From Zoogloea sp021286885 (GTDB lineage: Bacteria; Pseudomonadota; Gammaproteobacteria; Burkholderiales; Rhodocyclaceae), in NCBI RefSeq assembly GCF_041915215.1, contig NZ_JAYSBV010000006.1: a DNA stretch of 64,000 bases. One strand, written 5' to 3'. Positions 1 to 8,347 of this stretch are shown in pieces. Both the position numbers and the translations under genes were made by a program. Every line of letters begins with the position of its first letter. Position 1 is the first letter of the stretch. The notes below the pieces were generated by a model, which made no database searches, was not told where the DNA came from, and saw only the letters and a list, made by a program, of their open reading frames with translations.

Positions 1-1
1 C

Positions 2-208
2 ATGGAACGTCTTCGCGATGAAGTCGCGAAGTTCACCGTCGAAGGTGATCTGCGTCGTGAAGTGACGATGTGCATTAAGCGCCTCATGGACCTGGGGTGC
101 TATCGCGGGGTACGCCATCGTCGTGGTCTGCCCCTTCGTGGTCAGCGCACTCGCACCAATGCTCGTACCCGTAAGGGCCCGCGCAAGGCGATCGCTGGCA
201 AGAAGTAA
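2..208 (+). CDS. rpsM: 30S ribosomal protein S13, 3' part
   Basis: This is the C-terminal 68 residues of S13, a small-subunit head protein that contacts 16S rRNA and the P-site tRNA. The recognisable part is the GVRHRRGLPLRGQRT segment followed by a basic KGPRKA tail. The full protein is about 120 residues, so the gene begins before the window and the first Met seen here is internal. It is followed after 13 bp by rpsK in the usual rpsM-rpsK-rpsD-rpoA-rplQ order. Confidence 0.95.
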   Translation: MERLRDEVAKFTVEGDLRREVTMCIKRLMDLGCYRGVRHRRGLPLRGQRTRTNARTRKGPRKAIAGKK

Positions 209-221
209 TCAGGGATAAGAC

Positions 222-611
222 ATGGCAAAGACTGCTGCGAAGGTTCGCAAGAAGATCAAGAAGAACGTGGCCGAGGGCATTGCCCACGTTCACGCTTCTT
301 TCAACAACACGATCATCACCATCACCGACCGCCAAGGTAACGCCCTTTCCTGGGCCACCTCCGGTGGTGCTGGCTTCAAGGGTTCCCGTAAGAGCACCCC
401 GTTTGCTGCCCAGGTTGCAGCAGAAGCCGCCGGCAAGGTCGCGATCGAATGCGGTATCAAGAACCTGGAAGTTCGCGTCAAGGGCCCCGGCCCCGGTCGT
501 GAGTCCAGCGTGCGTGCCCTGAACGCTCTGGGTATCAAGATCACCACGATCACCGATATCACCCCGATTCCGCACAACGGCTGCCGTCCGCCGAAGAAGC
601 GTCGTATCTGA
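222..611 (+). CDS. rpsK: 30S ribosomal protein S11
   Basis: S11 is a platform protein of the small ribosomal subunit. The 129-residue product has the expected length. It shows the family core (HASFNNTIITITD near residues 24-36, SWATSGGAGFKGSRKSTPFAAQ) and the conserved C-terminal PIPHNGCRPPKKRRI. The ATG follows the rpsM stop by 13 bp with a weak purine-rich site. It is co-transcribed with rpsM, rpsD, rpoA and rplQ. Confidence 0.98.
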   Translation: MAKTAAKVRKKIKKNVAEGIAHVHASFNNTIITITDRQGNALSWATSGGAGFKGSRKSTPFAAQVAAEAAGKVAIECGIKNLEVRVKGPGPGRESSVRALNALGIKITTITDITPIPHNGCRPPKKRRI

Positions 612-625
612 CAAGGAGTTGAACA

Positions 626-1255
626 GTGGCTCGTAATCTCGATCCCAAGTGCCGCCAGTGCCGTCGCGAAGGTGAAAAGCTCTTCCTGAAGGGCGAAAAG
701 TGCTTTACCGATAAGTGCGCCATTGAGCGTCGCGCCTATGCTCCTGGCCAACACGGCCAGAAGTCCGGTCAGCGTCTGTCCGGTTATGGCGTGCAACTGC
801 GTGAAAAGCAAAAGATCCGTCGTGTTTACGGCGTTCTTGAGCGTCAATTCCGCAAGACCTACGCTGAAGCTGACCGCCGTAAGGGTCAGACCGGTGAAAA
901 CCTGCTGATGCTGCTGGAAGGCCGTCTGGATGCAGTCGCCTACCGCATGGGTTTTGGTGCTTCCCGCGCCGAAGCTCGTCAGGTGGTTCGTCACAACGGC
1001 GTCCTGGTGAATGGCAAGCGGGTTAACATCCCGTCCTACACCGTGCGTCCGGGCGATCAGATCCAACTGACCGATACCGCACGTGCTCAGCTGCGTACCA
1101 AGGCTGCCCTGGAAGCTGCAGAATCTCGCGGTTTCCCCGAGTGGCTGGAAGTCGATGCCAAGGCCGGTAAGGGTGTGTTCAAGGCTTATCCGCAACGTTC
1201 GGAGCTGCCTGCCACCCTGAACGAAGGTCTGGTCGTCGAACTGTATTCGCGTTAA
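626..1255 (+). CDS. rpsD: 30S ribosomal protein S4
   Basis: S4 nucleates 30S assembly on 16S rRNA and in enterobacteria represses translation of this operon. The 209-residue product has the N-terminal basic domain with four Cys in the first 31 residues and an S4 RNA-binding domain (RLDAVAYRMGF through VNIPSYTVRPGD, about residues 98-150). The start is GTG at 626, chosen because AAGGAG lies seven to eight bases upstream at 613-618. An inverted repeat follows the stop (see 1261-1281). Confidence 0.98.
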   Translation: MARNLDPKCRQCRREGEKLFLKGEKCFTDKCAIERRAYAPGQHGQKSGQRLSGYGVQLREKQKIRRVYGVLERQFRKTYAEADRRKGQTGENLLMLLEGRLDAVAYRMGFGASRAEARQVVRHNGVLVNGKRVNIPSYTVRPGDQIQLTDTARAQLRTKAALEAAESRGFPEWLEVDAKAGKGVFKAYPQRSELPATLNEGLVVELYSR

Positions 1256-1260
1256 AAGCG

Positions 1261-1281
1261 GTCGTGCCCTAGGGGCACGAC
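1261..1281 (+). promoter_or_regulatory. Hairpin in the rpsD-rpoA intergenic region
   Basis: GTCGTGCCC (1261-1269) and GGGCACGAC (1273-1281) form a perfect 9-bp stem with a 3-nt loop. No U-tract follows, so it is not a normal terminator. It sits between the S4 stop and the rpoA ribosome binding site and could be an RNA-stability or translational control element. The stem is visible; the role is a guess. Confidence 0.55.
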
Positions 1282-1299
1282 CCGAAAGAAGGATTGTCG

Positions 1300-2280
1300 A
1301 TGCAAAGTAATGCTCTGCTGAAGCCTCGCATCATCGAGGTGCAGAACGTTTCACCGGTGCACGCCCGAGTGACCATGGAGCCCTTTGAGCGGGGCTTCGG
1401 CCACACCTTGGGTAATGCGCTCCGTCGCATTCTGCTGTCCTCGCTGCCTGGCTACGCACCCACCGAAGTGTCGATCGAGGGTGTTCTGCACGAATACTCC
1501 ACCCTGGACGGTGTCCGCGAAGATGTGGTTGATCTTCTGCTGAACCTCAAGGGTGTCGTGCTGAAGCTGCATGGCCGTACCGAAGCCACTCTGAGCCTGA
1601 CCAAGTCTGGCGAAGGTGTGGTGACGGCTGCTGACATCCAAGTCTCCCATGACGTGGAAGTCATCAACCCGGATCACGTGCTGGCCCATCTTGCCCCTGG
1701 TGGCAAGCTGGACATGCAGATCAAGGTTGAGCAGGGCCGCGGCTATGTGCCGGGTAACGTTCGTCCGGTCACCGGCGAAGGTAAGACCATCGGTCGCATC
1801 GTGCTGGACTCTTCGTTCAGCCCTGTGCGCCGCGTGAGCTACTCCGTCGAGAGCGCCCGGGTGGAGCAGCGTACTGACCTGGACCGTTTGGTCCTGGACA
1901 TCGAAACCAACGGTGCCGTCGATCCGGAAGAAGCTGTCCGTTTCGCCGCCCGTGTTCTCATGGACCAGCTGTCCGTTTTTGCGGACCTGGAAGGCACGCC
2001 GACCGCTGTTGAGGCGCCGAAGGCTCCGGCCATCGATCCTGTTCTGCTGCGTCCGGTGGATGACCTTGAGCTGACCGTTCGCTCCGCGAATTGCCTGAAG
2101 GCCGAGAACATCTACTACATCGGTGATCTCATTCAACGTACCGAGACCGAGCTGCTCAAGACTCCGAACCTGGGCCGCAAGTCTCTGAATGAGATCAAGG
2201 AAGTTCTTGCCTCGCGTGGTCTGACGCTGGGCATGAAACTCGAAAACTGGCCGCCGGCCGGGCTGGAAAAGCTCGGTTGA
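1300..2280 (+). CDS. rpoA: DNA-directed RNA polymerase subunit alpha
   Basis: The alpha subunit dimerises to start RNA polymerase assembly, and its C-terminal domain contacts UP elements and activators. The 326-residue product has the assembly domain (EPFERGFGHTLGNALRRILLSS, split here between residues 27 and 48) and the alpha-CTD (VDDLELTVRSANCLKAE near residue 250 on, then TPNLGRKSLNEIKEVL). An in-frame TTG exists at 1294, but ATG 1300 is preferred because AGAAGGA lies seven bases before it and MQSN is the usual betaproteobacterial start. Confidence 0.97.
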   Translation: MQSNALLKPRIIEVQNVSPVHARVTMEPFERGFGHTLGNALRRILLSSLPGYAPTEVSIEGVLHEYSTLDGVREDVVDLLLNLKGVVLKLHGRTEATLSLTKSGEGVVTAADIQVSHDVEVINPDHVLAHLAPGGKLDMQIKVEQGRGYVPGNVRPVTGEGKTIGRIVLDSSFSPVRRVSYSVESARVEQRTDLDRLVLDIETNGAVDPEEAVRFAARVLMDQLSVFADLEGTPTAVEAPKAPAIDPVLLRPVDDLELTVRSANCLKAENIYYIGDLIQRTETELLKTPNLGRKSLNEIKEVLASRGLTLGMKLENWPPAGLEKLG

Positions 2281-2306
2281 GCGTAACGAAGAAGAGGTAA
2301 TTACTA

Positions 2307-2708
2307 ATGCGTCACCGTAACGGTCTTCGCAAGCTCAACCGCACCAGCAGCCACCGTCAGGCTATGCTGCGTAACCTCGCGAACGCCCTCCTTCAGCACG
2401 AAGTCATCAAGACCACGCTGCCGAAGGCTAAGGAACTGCGTCGCGTCGTTGAGCCGCTGATCACCCTGGGCAAGAAGCCCAGCCTGGCCAACCGCCGTCT
2501 GGCTTTCAACCGTCTGCGCGACCGTGAAATGGTCGTGAAGATTTTCGACGAACTGGGCCCCCGCTTTGCCAATCGCAATGGCGGCTACCTGCGTATCCTG
2601 AAGTGCGGTTTCCGTGATGGCGACAATGCACCGATGGCTTTCGTCGAACTGCTCGACCGTCCTGAGGTCGAGGCTGTCGAAGCCGCTCCGGAACAAGCTG
2701 CTGCCTAA
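2307..2708 (+). CDS. rplQ: 50S ribosomal protein L17
   Basis: L17 is a large-subunit protein near the exit tunnel. The 133-residue product begins MRHRNGLRKLNRTSSHR and contains the conserved LANALLQHEVIKTTLPKAKELR block, with a short Ala/Glu-rich C-terminal tail. GAAGAGG lies upstream of the ATG. It is the last gene of the alpha operon and is followed by a strong terminator. Confidence 0.97.
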   Translation: MRHRNGLRKLNRTSSHRQAMLRNLANALLQHEVIKTTLPKAKELRRVVEPLITLGKKPSLANRRLAFNRLRDREMVVKIFDELGPRFANRNGGYLRILKCGFRDGDNAPMAFVELLDRPEVEAVEAAPEQAAA

Positions 2709-2734
2709 GTTTTAGGTTTCAGCCAGTCCAGCAG

Positions 2735-2766
2735 AAAGGCCAGCGCAAGCTGGCCTTTTTGTTTTG
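2735..2766 (+). terminator. Intrinsic terminator after rplQ
   Basis: AAAGGCCAGC (2735-2744), a GCAA tetraloop and GCTGGCCTTT (2749-2758) form a perfect 10-bp stem followed by TTTTTGTTTT. This ends the ribosomal protein/rpoA operon. Confidence 0.92.
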
Positions 2767-3035
2767 CTTCCGTGGGGTGGAAAATTTAAGGCGTTCTTCC
2801 GTTTCGCGCTGTTTGTGCGGAGTTTCAACGATCACTCAAAGCCGGCCAGGCTCAGCTTGGGTGCTGGAAATTCTTGTATACAAGATTTTTGCGCACCTCT
2901 TGTGGATAAGTAGGGCTGTGGCGCGCTGCCTGCCTTGCTTGCCAGCCCTCCCCCGCCAGCAGAGGGAATTTTTTGTACCGGTGCTTTCCTTTATCTTGTG
3001 TCGACGTGTTGAGCACTGCTCCAGGCCGCTGCAAT
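2767..3035. other. Gene-free stretch between two terminators
   Basis: No convincing gene lies here; the reading frames on both strands have no family features. The segment is less GC-rich than its flanks and contains a perfect 14-bp palindrome at 2872-2885 (core CTTGTATACAAG) of the kind bound by GntR-type regulators. Because it sits between two terminators of convergent operons, an unannotated small RNA ending at 3036-3071 is possible but unsupported by any recognised fold. Confidence 0.4.
2872..2885. promoter_or_regulatory. Perfect 14-bp palindrome, GntR-like operator candidate
   Basis: TCTTGTA|TACAAGA is a perfect dyad. The 12-bp core CTTGTATACAAG recurs exactly at 26390-26401. The sequence is AT-rich against a GC-rich background and resembles operators of FCD-type GntR regulators. 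No adjacent gene starts here, so any function is inferred only from the palindrome. Confidence 0.35.
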
Positions 3036-3071
3036 AAAAAACCCGCCGTCTTGCGACTGGCGGGTTTTTTT
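3036..3071. terminator. Bidirectional terminator after cysN
   Basis: AAAAAACCCGCC and GGCGGGTTTTTTT flank a short loop, giving a GC stem with an A-tract on one side and a T-tract on the other. It can stop transcription from cysN on the minus strand and any plus-strand transcript from 2767 on. Confidence 0.85.
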
Positions 3072-3104
3072 GTGCTCGCTGGCGAGCGGGGATGATGTGC
3101 GGGC

Positions 3105-4382
3105 TTAGACGCCAGTGATCATCCCGGCGCCGACGGTGTTGTTGGTGGATTCATCAATCAGGATGAAGGCACCGGTGGCACGGGAGTCGGTGTACTTGTC
3201 GGCGAAGATCGGCTGGGCGAGCTTCAGGGTCAGTTGGGCGATATCGTTCATGGCCAGGGTGGTGGCGCTTTCCTGGGTCAGGGCGTTGATATCGATCCGG
3301 TGGGCGATGCTGGCGACCTTGGCCTTCACTTCGCGGGTGGTGTGGCGCAGCCAGTAGGTGCGGGCCGGAGACAGGGGCGTTTCGGAGAGCCAGCATACGG
3401 TGGCTTCGATCTGCTTGGTCTGGGCGGGCACTTCGTCGCTGGCCACGATCATGTCACCCCGGGAGGTGTCGATTTCGTCTTCCAGCAGCAGGGTCACGGA
3501 TTGCTCGTGGATGGCCTTGTCGAGGGACTGGCCGTAGAGCTGGATATCCTTGACCTTGCTGGTGAGGCCGTTGGGCAGCACGGTGACGCTGTCGCCCACC
3601 TTGATCTCGCCGGCTTCGACCCGGCCCATGAAACCCCGGTAGTCGTGCAGTTCGGGATTGTCGGAGGCATGGGGGCGGCACACGAACTGAACCGGGAAGC
3701 GGAAGCTCTCGGCCTGTTCGGTCTGGGCGGCGGGGGCCTGTTCGAGGATTTCGATCAGGGTCGGGCCTTCGTACCAGTTCAGGCTTTCGCCCCGATCCAC
3801 CACCATGTCGCCGTTCAGGGCAGACAGGGGGATGAAGCGCATGTCCTGGATGCCGAGCTGGGCGGCGAATTCCTTGTAGTCGGCGACGATGCGCTCAAAG
3901 GTGGCCTGGTCGTAATCCACCAGATCCATCTTGTTCACGGCGACGATCAGGTGGGGGATGCCCACCAGCTTGGCCAGGTAGCTGTGGCGCCGGGTCTGGG
4001 TCAACACGCCCTTGCGCGCATCAATCAGGATGATGGCCAGGTTGGCGGTGGAGGCTGCGGTCACCATGTTGCGGGTGTACTGCTCGTGGCCCGGTGCATC
4101 GGCGATGATGTACTTGCGGGTGCCGGTCGAGAAGTAGCGGTAGGCCACGTCGATGGTGATGCCCTGTTCGCGCTCGGCCTGGAGGCCGTCGGTCAGCAGG
4201 GAGAGGTCGACGGCGGTCATGCCGCGCTTGCTGGAGGTGCGTTCGATGGCGGAGAGGGTATCGGCCAGAATGGTCTTGGTGTCGAACAGCAGACGGCCGA
4301 TCAGGGTGCTCTTGCCGTCATCGACCGAGCCGCAGGTCAGGAAGCGCAGCAGGCCGCGGTCTTCAACATGTTGGGCGCTCAT
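3105..4382 (-). CDS. cysN: Sulfate adenylyltransferase subunit 1 (GTPase)
   Basis: CysN is the GTPase subunit of ATP sulfurylase. It couples GTP hydrolysis to CysD-catalysed formation of adenylylsulfate from ATP and sulfate. The 425-residue product has all the EF-Tu-like motifs: P-loop GSVDDGKS (18-25), DAPGHE (95-100) and NKMD (150-153), followed by beta-barrel domains. There is no CysC APS-kinase fusion at the C-terminus, which fits the APS-type reductase encoded upstream. The start codon directly abuts the cysD stop, so the two are translationally coupled. Confidence 0.96.
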   Translation of the reverse strand: MSAQHVEDRGLLRFLTCGSVDDGKSTLIGRLLFDTKTILADTLSAIERTSSKRGMTAVDLSLLTDGLQAEREQGITIDVAYRYFSTGTRKYIIADAPGHEQYTRNMVTAASTANLAIILIDARKGVLTQTRRHSYLAKLVGIPHLIVAVNKMDLVDYDQATFERIVADYKEFAAQLGIQDMRFIPLSALNGDMVVDRGESLNWYEGPTLIEILEQAPAAQTEQAESFRFPVQFVCRPHASDNPELHDYRGFMGRVEAGEIKVGDSVTVLPNGLTSKVKDIQLYGQSLDKAIHEQSVTLLLEDEIDTSRGDMIVASDEVPAQTKQIEATVCWLSETPLSPARTYWLRHTTREVKAKVASIAHRIDINALTQESATTLAMNDIAQLTLKLAQPIFADKYTDSRATGAFILIDESTNNTVGAGMITGV

Positions 4383-5318
4383 TTAGAAGTAACCCTCTTT
4401 CTTGCGTTGTTCCATGGAGGCTTCGCTGGTCTGGTCATCCAGACGGGTGGCGCCGCGCTCGGTGATCGTGGTGGTGGCGGTTTCGAGCACGATCTTCTCG
4501 ACGGTGTCGGCATCAGACTCCACCGGGGCGGTGCAGGAGATGTCGCCCACGGTGCGGAAGCGCACTTGCAGGTCGATGATCTCTTCGCCTGCCTTGGGCA
4601 GGTTGGTCAGCTCGCCGTTCATCAGCGGCACATTGACCGGAACGATGCTGCCCTGGCGCATCACCACCGGGCGGGTGTGGGCGAAGTAGATGCTGGGCAG
4701 TTCGAGCTGTTCGCGCTCGATGTATTGCCACACATCCATTTCAGTCCAGTTGGAGATGGGGAAGGCGCGGATGTTCTCGCCCTTGTGGGAGCGGGCGTTA
4801 TAGAGGTTCCACAGCTCGGGGCGCTGGTTCTTCGGGTCCCATTGGCCGAACTCGTCGCGGAAGCTCATGATCCGCTCCTTGGCCCGGGCCTTTTCTTCAT
4901 CGCGGCGGGCGCCGCCGATGCAGGCGTCAAAGCCGAACTCTTCGATGGCTTCGAGCAGGGTCACGGATTGGTGCTTGTTGCGGGACTCGTTCTCGCTCTT
5001 GAGCACTACGGTGCCACGCTTCATGGAGTCTTCGACCGAGCGCACGATCAGGCGCTCGCCCAGCTCGGCGGCGCGCTTGTCGCGGAACTCGACCACTTCC
5101 TTGTAGTTGTGGCCGGTGTCGATGTGCATCAGGGGGAAGGGGAACTTGCCCGGGCGGAAGGCCTTTTCGGCGATCCGCAGCATGCAGATCGAGTCCTTGC
5201 CGCCGGAGAACAGCAGCACCGGGTTGCTGCACTGGCCGGCCACTTCACGCATGATGTGGATGGCTTCGGATTCGAGCCAGTCCAGGTGGCTCAGGGTCTG
5301 TTTGGTGAGCGTCGACAT
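4383..5318 (-). CDS. cysD: Sulfate adenylyltransferase subunit 2
   Basis: CysD is the catalytic subunit of ATP sulfurylase and makes APS from sulfate and ATP in the cytoplasm. The 311-residue product carries the PP-loop SGGKDS at residues 38-43 and the family blocks HIDTGHNYKEV and ARRDEEKARAKERI. Its length matches the family. It precedes cysN with no gap and follows cysH after 57 bp in the sulfate assimilation operon. Confidence 0.96.
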   Translation of the reverse strand: MSTLTKQTLSHLDWLESEAIHIMREVAGQCSNPVLLFSGGKDSICMLRIAEKAFRPGKFPFPLMHIDTGHNYKEVVEFRDKRAAELGERLIVRSVEDSMKRGTVVLKSENESRNKHQSVTLLEAIEEFGFDACIGGARRDEEKARAKERIMSFRDEFGQWDPKNQRPELWNLYNARSHKGENIRAFPISNWTEMDVWQYIEREQLELPSIYFAHTRPVVMRQGSIVPVNVPLMNGELTNLPKAGEEIIDLQVRFRTVGDISCTAPVESDADTVEKIVLETATTTITERGATRLDDQTSEASMEQRKKEGYF

Positions 5319-5375
5319 TGCTTTACTCAGTTGATGTGTGTGTGCTGCGCGTCGTGGTGAAGGCGATGCTGCCGC

Positions 5376-6101
5376 TTACTTCTTGACGTGCAGGCCGCAT
5401 TCCTTGGTTTCGGGATTTTCCCACCACCAGCGTCCGGCGCGAACGTCTTCGCCAATGCTGACGGGTCGGGTGCACGGGGCGCAGCCAATGCTCGGATAGA
5501 ACTTGTCGTGGAGCTGGTTGTAGGGCACCTTGTTGAGGCGGATGTAGGCCCAGACTTCCTTCTCGGTCCACTCGGAGAGCGGATTGAACTTCACCAGCCC
5601 GTTGCCTTCATCGAACTGGCGCTTGGGCAGATCGGTGCGGGTGGTGGATTGCTGGGCGCGCAGGCCGGTGATCCAGGCCTGCTTGCCGGCCAGGGCGCGG
5701 CCCAGGGGTTCCACCTTGCGGGCGTGGCAGCAGGCCTTGCGCAGCTCGACGCTGTCGTAGAAGGCGTTGATGCCGTTGTCCCGGGTGAAGGCTTCGATGG
5801 CCGTGTGGTTCGGGTAGTAGAACTTGAGCTTGAGCCCGTAGTGCTCCTGCACCTTGGCCATCAGGTCGTAGGTTTCCAGGGGCAGGCGGCCGGTATCCAG
5901 CGAAAAGATCTCGATGGGCAGGCAGCTGGTGCAGATCACGTCGGTCAGCACCATGTCTTCGGCCCCCAGGCTGTTGGCCATGGTGATGGAAGGCAGCTCG
6001 GCGGCCCAGCCGGCCAGGTCGGCCTTCAGTTGGGCGACCTTGGCTTCCAGGCTGGCCAGCAGGGCCGGATCGTCGAGCTTGGGGTTCTGGTTCGGATGCA
6101 T
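5376..6101 (-). CDS. cysH: Adenylylsulfate (APS) reductase, [4Fe-4S] type
   Basis: This enzyme reduces activated sulfate to sulfite with thioredoxin or glutathione. The 241-residue product has the CC pair at 124-125 (KACCHARK) and CxxC at 207-210 (GCAPCTR) that ligate a [4Fe-4S] cluster and mark APS rather than PAPS reductases. The catalytic ECGLH Cys is at 235. APS specificity agrees with the lack of a cysC domain on CysN. It lies 15 bp after the DUF934 gene in the operon. Confidence 0.93.
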   Translation of the reverse strand: MHPNQNPKLDDPALLASLEAKVAQLKADLAGWAAELPSITMANSLGAEDMVLTDVICTSCLPIEIFSLDTGRLPLETYDLMAKVQEHYGLKLKFYYPNHTAIEAFTRDNGINAFYDSVELRKACCHARKVEPLGRALAGKQAWITGLRAQQSTTRTDLPKRQFDEGNGLVKFNPLSEWTEKEVWAYIRLNKVPYNQLHDKFYPSIGCAPCTRPVSIGEDVRAGRWWWENPETKECGLHVKK

Positions 6102-6116
6102 GGCGGGGTATCTCGC

Positions 6117-6641
6117 TCAGGCGGCGCGCTGGGCGCGGCGGAACAGGGGAGAGGCTTCATCCACGGCGGCCTGATAGGGGCTGGAGAAGTCCTTGAAGCT
6201 GGCCAGGGCGGCTTCCAGCTGGGCGTCGGTGTATTTGCCGGCCTTGGGCTGGAGAACATCGAAGCCGCAGCGCTGCATGAAGAAGAACTGGTCGCGCATC
6301 ACGTCGCCAATGGCGCGGATTTCGCCCTTGAAGCCGTAGCGGGTGCGCAGCAGGGCGGCGCCCGAGTAGGCCCGGCCATCGGTGAACTTGGGGAAGTTCA
6401 GGGCCACGGCACCGATGCTGTCCAGGTCTTCGGCCAGGTCTTCAACGCTTTCATGGCTGTCCAGCCACACGCCCAGGCCGGCACGGCCAGCGAGGGTGTT
6501 CTTGTGGGCTTGCCACACGGCCAGGGGGATGAAAACCGGGCCTTCCGGCAGGTTCAGCGCTTCCGGGGCCTGGCCTTCGTCCAGCACCAGGATTTGGGCG
6601 GCGTCGTCGATCACGCAGCCGTTCTTGATGATCTTGGGCAT
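6117..6641 (-). CDS. DUF934 domain-containing protein
   Basis: The 174-residue product belongs to the DUF934 family, regularly encoded between sulfite reductase and APS reductase in proteobacterial sulfur operons; its biochemistry is not established. Recognisable features are the N-terminal MPKIIKNGCVIDD and the later IGAVALNFPKFTDGRAYS and FFMQRCGFDVL blocks. The frame is open further upstream into cysI, but ATG 6641 is chosen because a GAAAGGA-type site precedes it and it lies 2 bp after the cysI stop. A role as partner or assembly factor for CysI or CysH is inference from context. Confidence 0.88.
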   Translation of the reverse strand: MPKIIKNGCVIDDAAQILVLDEGQAPEALNLPEGPVFIPLAVWQAHKNTLAGRAGLGVWLDSHESVEDLAEDLDSIGAVALNFPKFTDGRAYSGAALLRTRYGFKGEIRAIGDVMRDQFFFMQRCGFDVLQPKAGKYTDAQLEAALASFKDFSSPYQAAVDEASPLFRRAQRAA

Positions 6642-6643
6642 GT

Positions 6644-8314
6644 TTACTTCCTTTCGGGGGCGGCGGCGCCATACACGCCGAGCTTGAAGGGGTCGAGGCC
6701 GATGCGGCGGACGGTTTCGATGAAACGCTCGCCAGCGGTGCGCTGGGCCACAAACACGTCCACGATCTTGCTGATCACGTCCGGCACGTCGGCGGCGGCA
6801 AACGAGCGGCCAATCACCTTGCCCAGGCTGGTCTGGTTGCCCTGGCTGCCGCCCAGGCTGACCTGATACCACTCCTCGCCGTTCTTATCCACGCCCAGGA
6901 TGCCGATGTGGCCCACGTGGTGGTGGCCGCAGGAGTTCATGCAGCCGGAGATGTTGAGCTCCAGGTCACCCAGGTCGTGCAGGTAGTCCAGATCGTCGAA
7001 GCGGGCCTGGATGGCCAGGGCGATGGGGATGGACTTGGCGTTGGCCAGGGCGCAGAAGTCGCCCCCCGGGCAGCTGATGATGTCGGTCAGCAGGCCGAAG
7101 GTGGGGGTGGCGAGGCCGTTGGCACGCAGCACTTCCCACAGGGCGAACAGGTCGGACTGGCGCACGTCGGCCAGCACCATGTTCTGTTCGTGGGTGGTGC
7201 GCAGTTCGCCAAAGCTGTAGCGGTCGGCCAGGTCGGCCACCAGATCAAACTGATCCGAGGTGATGTCGCCGGGGGCTACGCTGGGGTTCTTCAGGGACAC
7301 GATCACGATGGCGTAACCGGGCACCTTGTGGGCCAGCACATTGCGCTTCATCCAGGCGTTGAAGGCCGGGTTGGCGGCGCGCTGGGCTTCAAGGCCGGCA
7401 TCGGTGGCGGGCAGCTCAGCGTAGGCGGGGCTGGTGAAGTAGGCGCTCACCCGGGCCACTTCGGCCTCGGTCAGGGTGCGCGGGCCGTCCTTGCTGTGGG
7501 CCCATTCCTCTTCCACCTGACGGCGGAATTCTTCGATGCCCAGGGCCTTGACCAGAATCTTGATCCGGGCCTTGTACAGGTTGTCGCGGCGGCCATGCAG
7601 GTTATAGACCCGCAGAATGGCTTCGCAGTAGGTGAGGATGTGCTGCCAGGGCACGAAGGCGCTGATCTCTTCACCGATGATCGGCGTCCGGCCCAGGCCG
7701 CCGCCCACCAGCACGCGGAAACCGATTTCGCCGGCTGCGTTGCGACGCAGATCCAGGCCGATATCGTGGCACTGGATCACCGCCCGGTCGTTCAGGGCGC
7801 CGTTTACTGCCAACTTGAACTTGCGCGGCAGGAAGGCGAATTCGGGGTGCAGGGTGCTCCACTGGCGCAGGATTTCAGTCCAGGGGCGGGGGTCGATCAC
7901 TTCATCGGCGATCACGCCGGCAAAGGGGTCGGAAGTGATGCTGCGGATACAGGCACCAGAGGTCTGGATGGCGTGCATCTCCACCTGGGCCAGCTCGGCC
8001 AGCATCTCGGGCACGTCCTTGATGGCGGGCCAGTTGTACTGGATGTTCTGGCGGGTGCTCACGTGCACATAGCCCTTGTCGTACTTGCGGGCCAGGGCGG
8101 CCAGGGTACGGGCCTGCGTGCTGGACATCAAGCCGTAGGGTACGGCCACCCGCAGCATGGGGGCGTGGCGTTGCACGTAGAGGCCGTTTTGCAGGCGCAG
8201 GGGACGGAATTCGTCGTCGGTCAGCTCACCGGCCAGGTAGCGGCGGGTCTGGTCGCGGAACTGGGCCACACGTTCGTCGACGATCTGCTGGTCGTAGGGG
8301 TCGTAACGGTACAT
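6644..8314 (-). CDS. cysI: Sulfite reductase, siroheme/[4Fe-4S] hemoprotein
   Basis: This enzyme reduces sulfite to sulfide by six electrons in cysteine biosynthesis. The 556-residue product is a nitrite/sulfite reductase with two ferredoxin-like half domains. It has HVSTRQNIQ in the siroheme-binding half and the cluster ligands at Cys415, Cys421, Cys458 and Cys462 (CPGGDFC ... GCMNSCG). Family members reduce either nitrite or sulfite; the cys operon makes sulfite the likely substrate. It follows the TauE/SafE gene by 33 bp. No cysJ-type flavoprotein partner is encoded in the window. Confidence 0.93.
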   Translation of the reverse strand: MYRYDPYDQQIVDERVAQFRDQTRRYLAGELTDDEFRPLRLQNGLYVQRHAPMLRVAVPYGLMSSTQARTLAALARKYDKGYVHVSTRQNIQYNWPAIKDVPEMLAELAQVEMHAIQTSGACIRSITSDPFAGVIADEVIDPRPWTEILRQWSTLHPEFAFLPRKFKLAVNGALNDRAVIQCHDIGLDLRRNAAGEIGFRVLVGGGLGRTPIIGEEISAFVPWQHILTYCEAILRVYNLHGRRDNLYKARIKILVKALGIEEFRRQVEEEWAHSKDGPRTLTEAEVARVSAYFTSPAYAELPATDAGLEAQRAANPAFNAWMKRNVLAHKVPGYAIVIVSLKNPSVAPGDITSDQFDLVADLADRYSFGELRTTHEQNMVLADVRQSDLFALWEVLRANGLATPTFGLLTDIISCPGGDFCALANAKSIPIALAIQARFDDLDYLHDLGDLELNISGCMNSCGHHHVGHIGILGVDKNGEEWYQVSLGGSQGNQTSLGKVIGRSFAAADVPDVISKIVDVFVAQRTAGERFIETVRRIGLDPFKLGVYGAAAPERK

Positions 8315-8347
8315 TTCGGATTCCTGGTTTTGTTCTCGGGCCCAGTG

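Noticed and set aside
1294..1299. TTG start for rpoA two codons upstream
   Set aside because: ATG 1300 has a properly spaced ribosome binding site and the usual N-terminus.
3234..5360. 708-residue open frame opposite cysN and cysD
   Set aside because: It spans two clear genes on the other strand and shows no recognisable motif or ribosome binding site.
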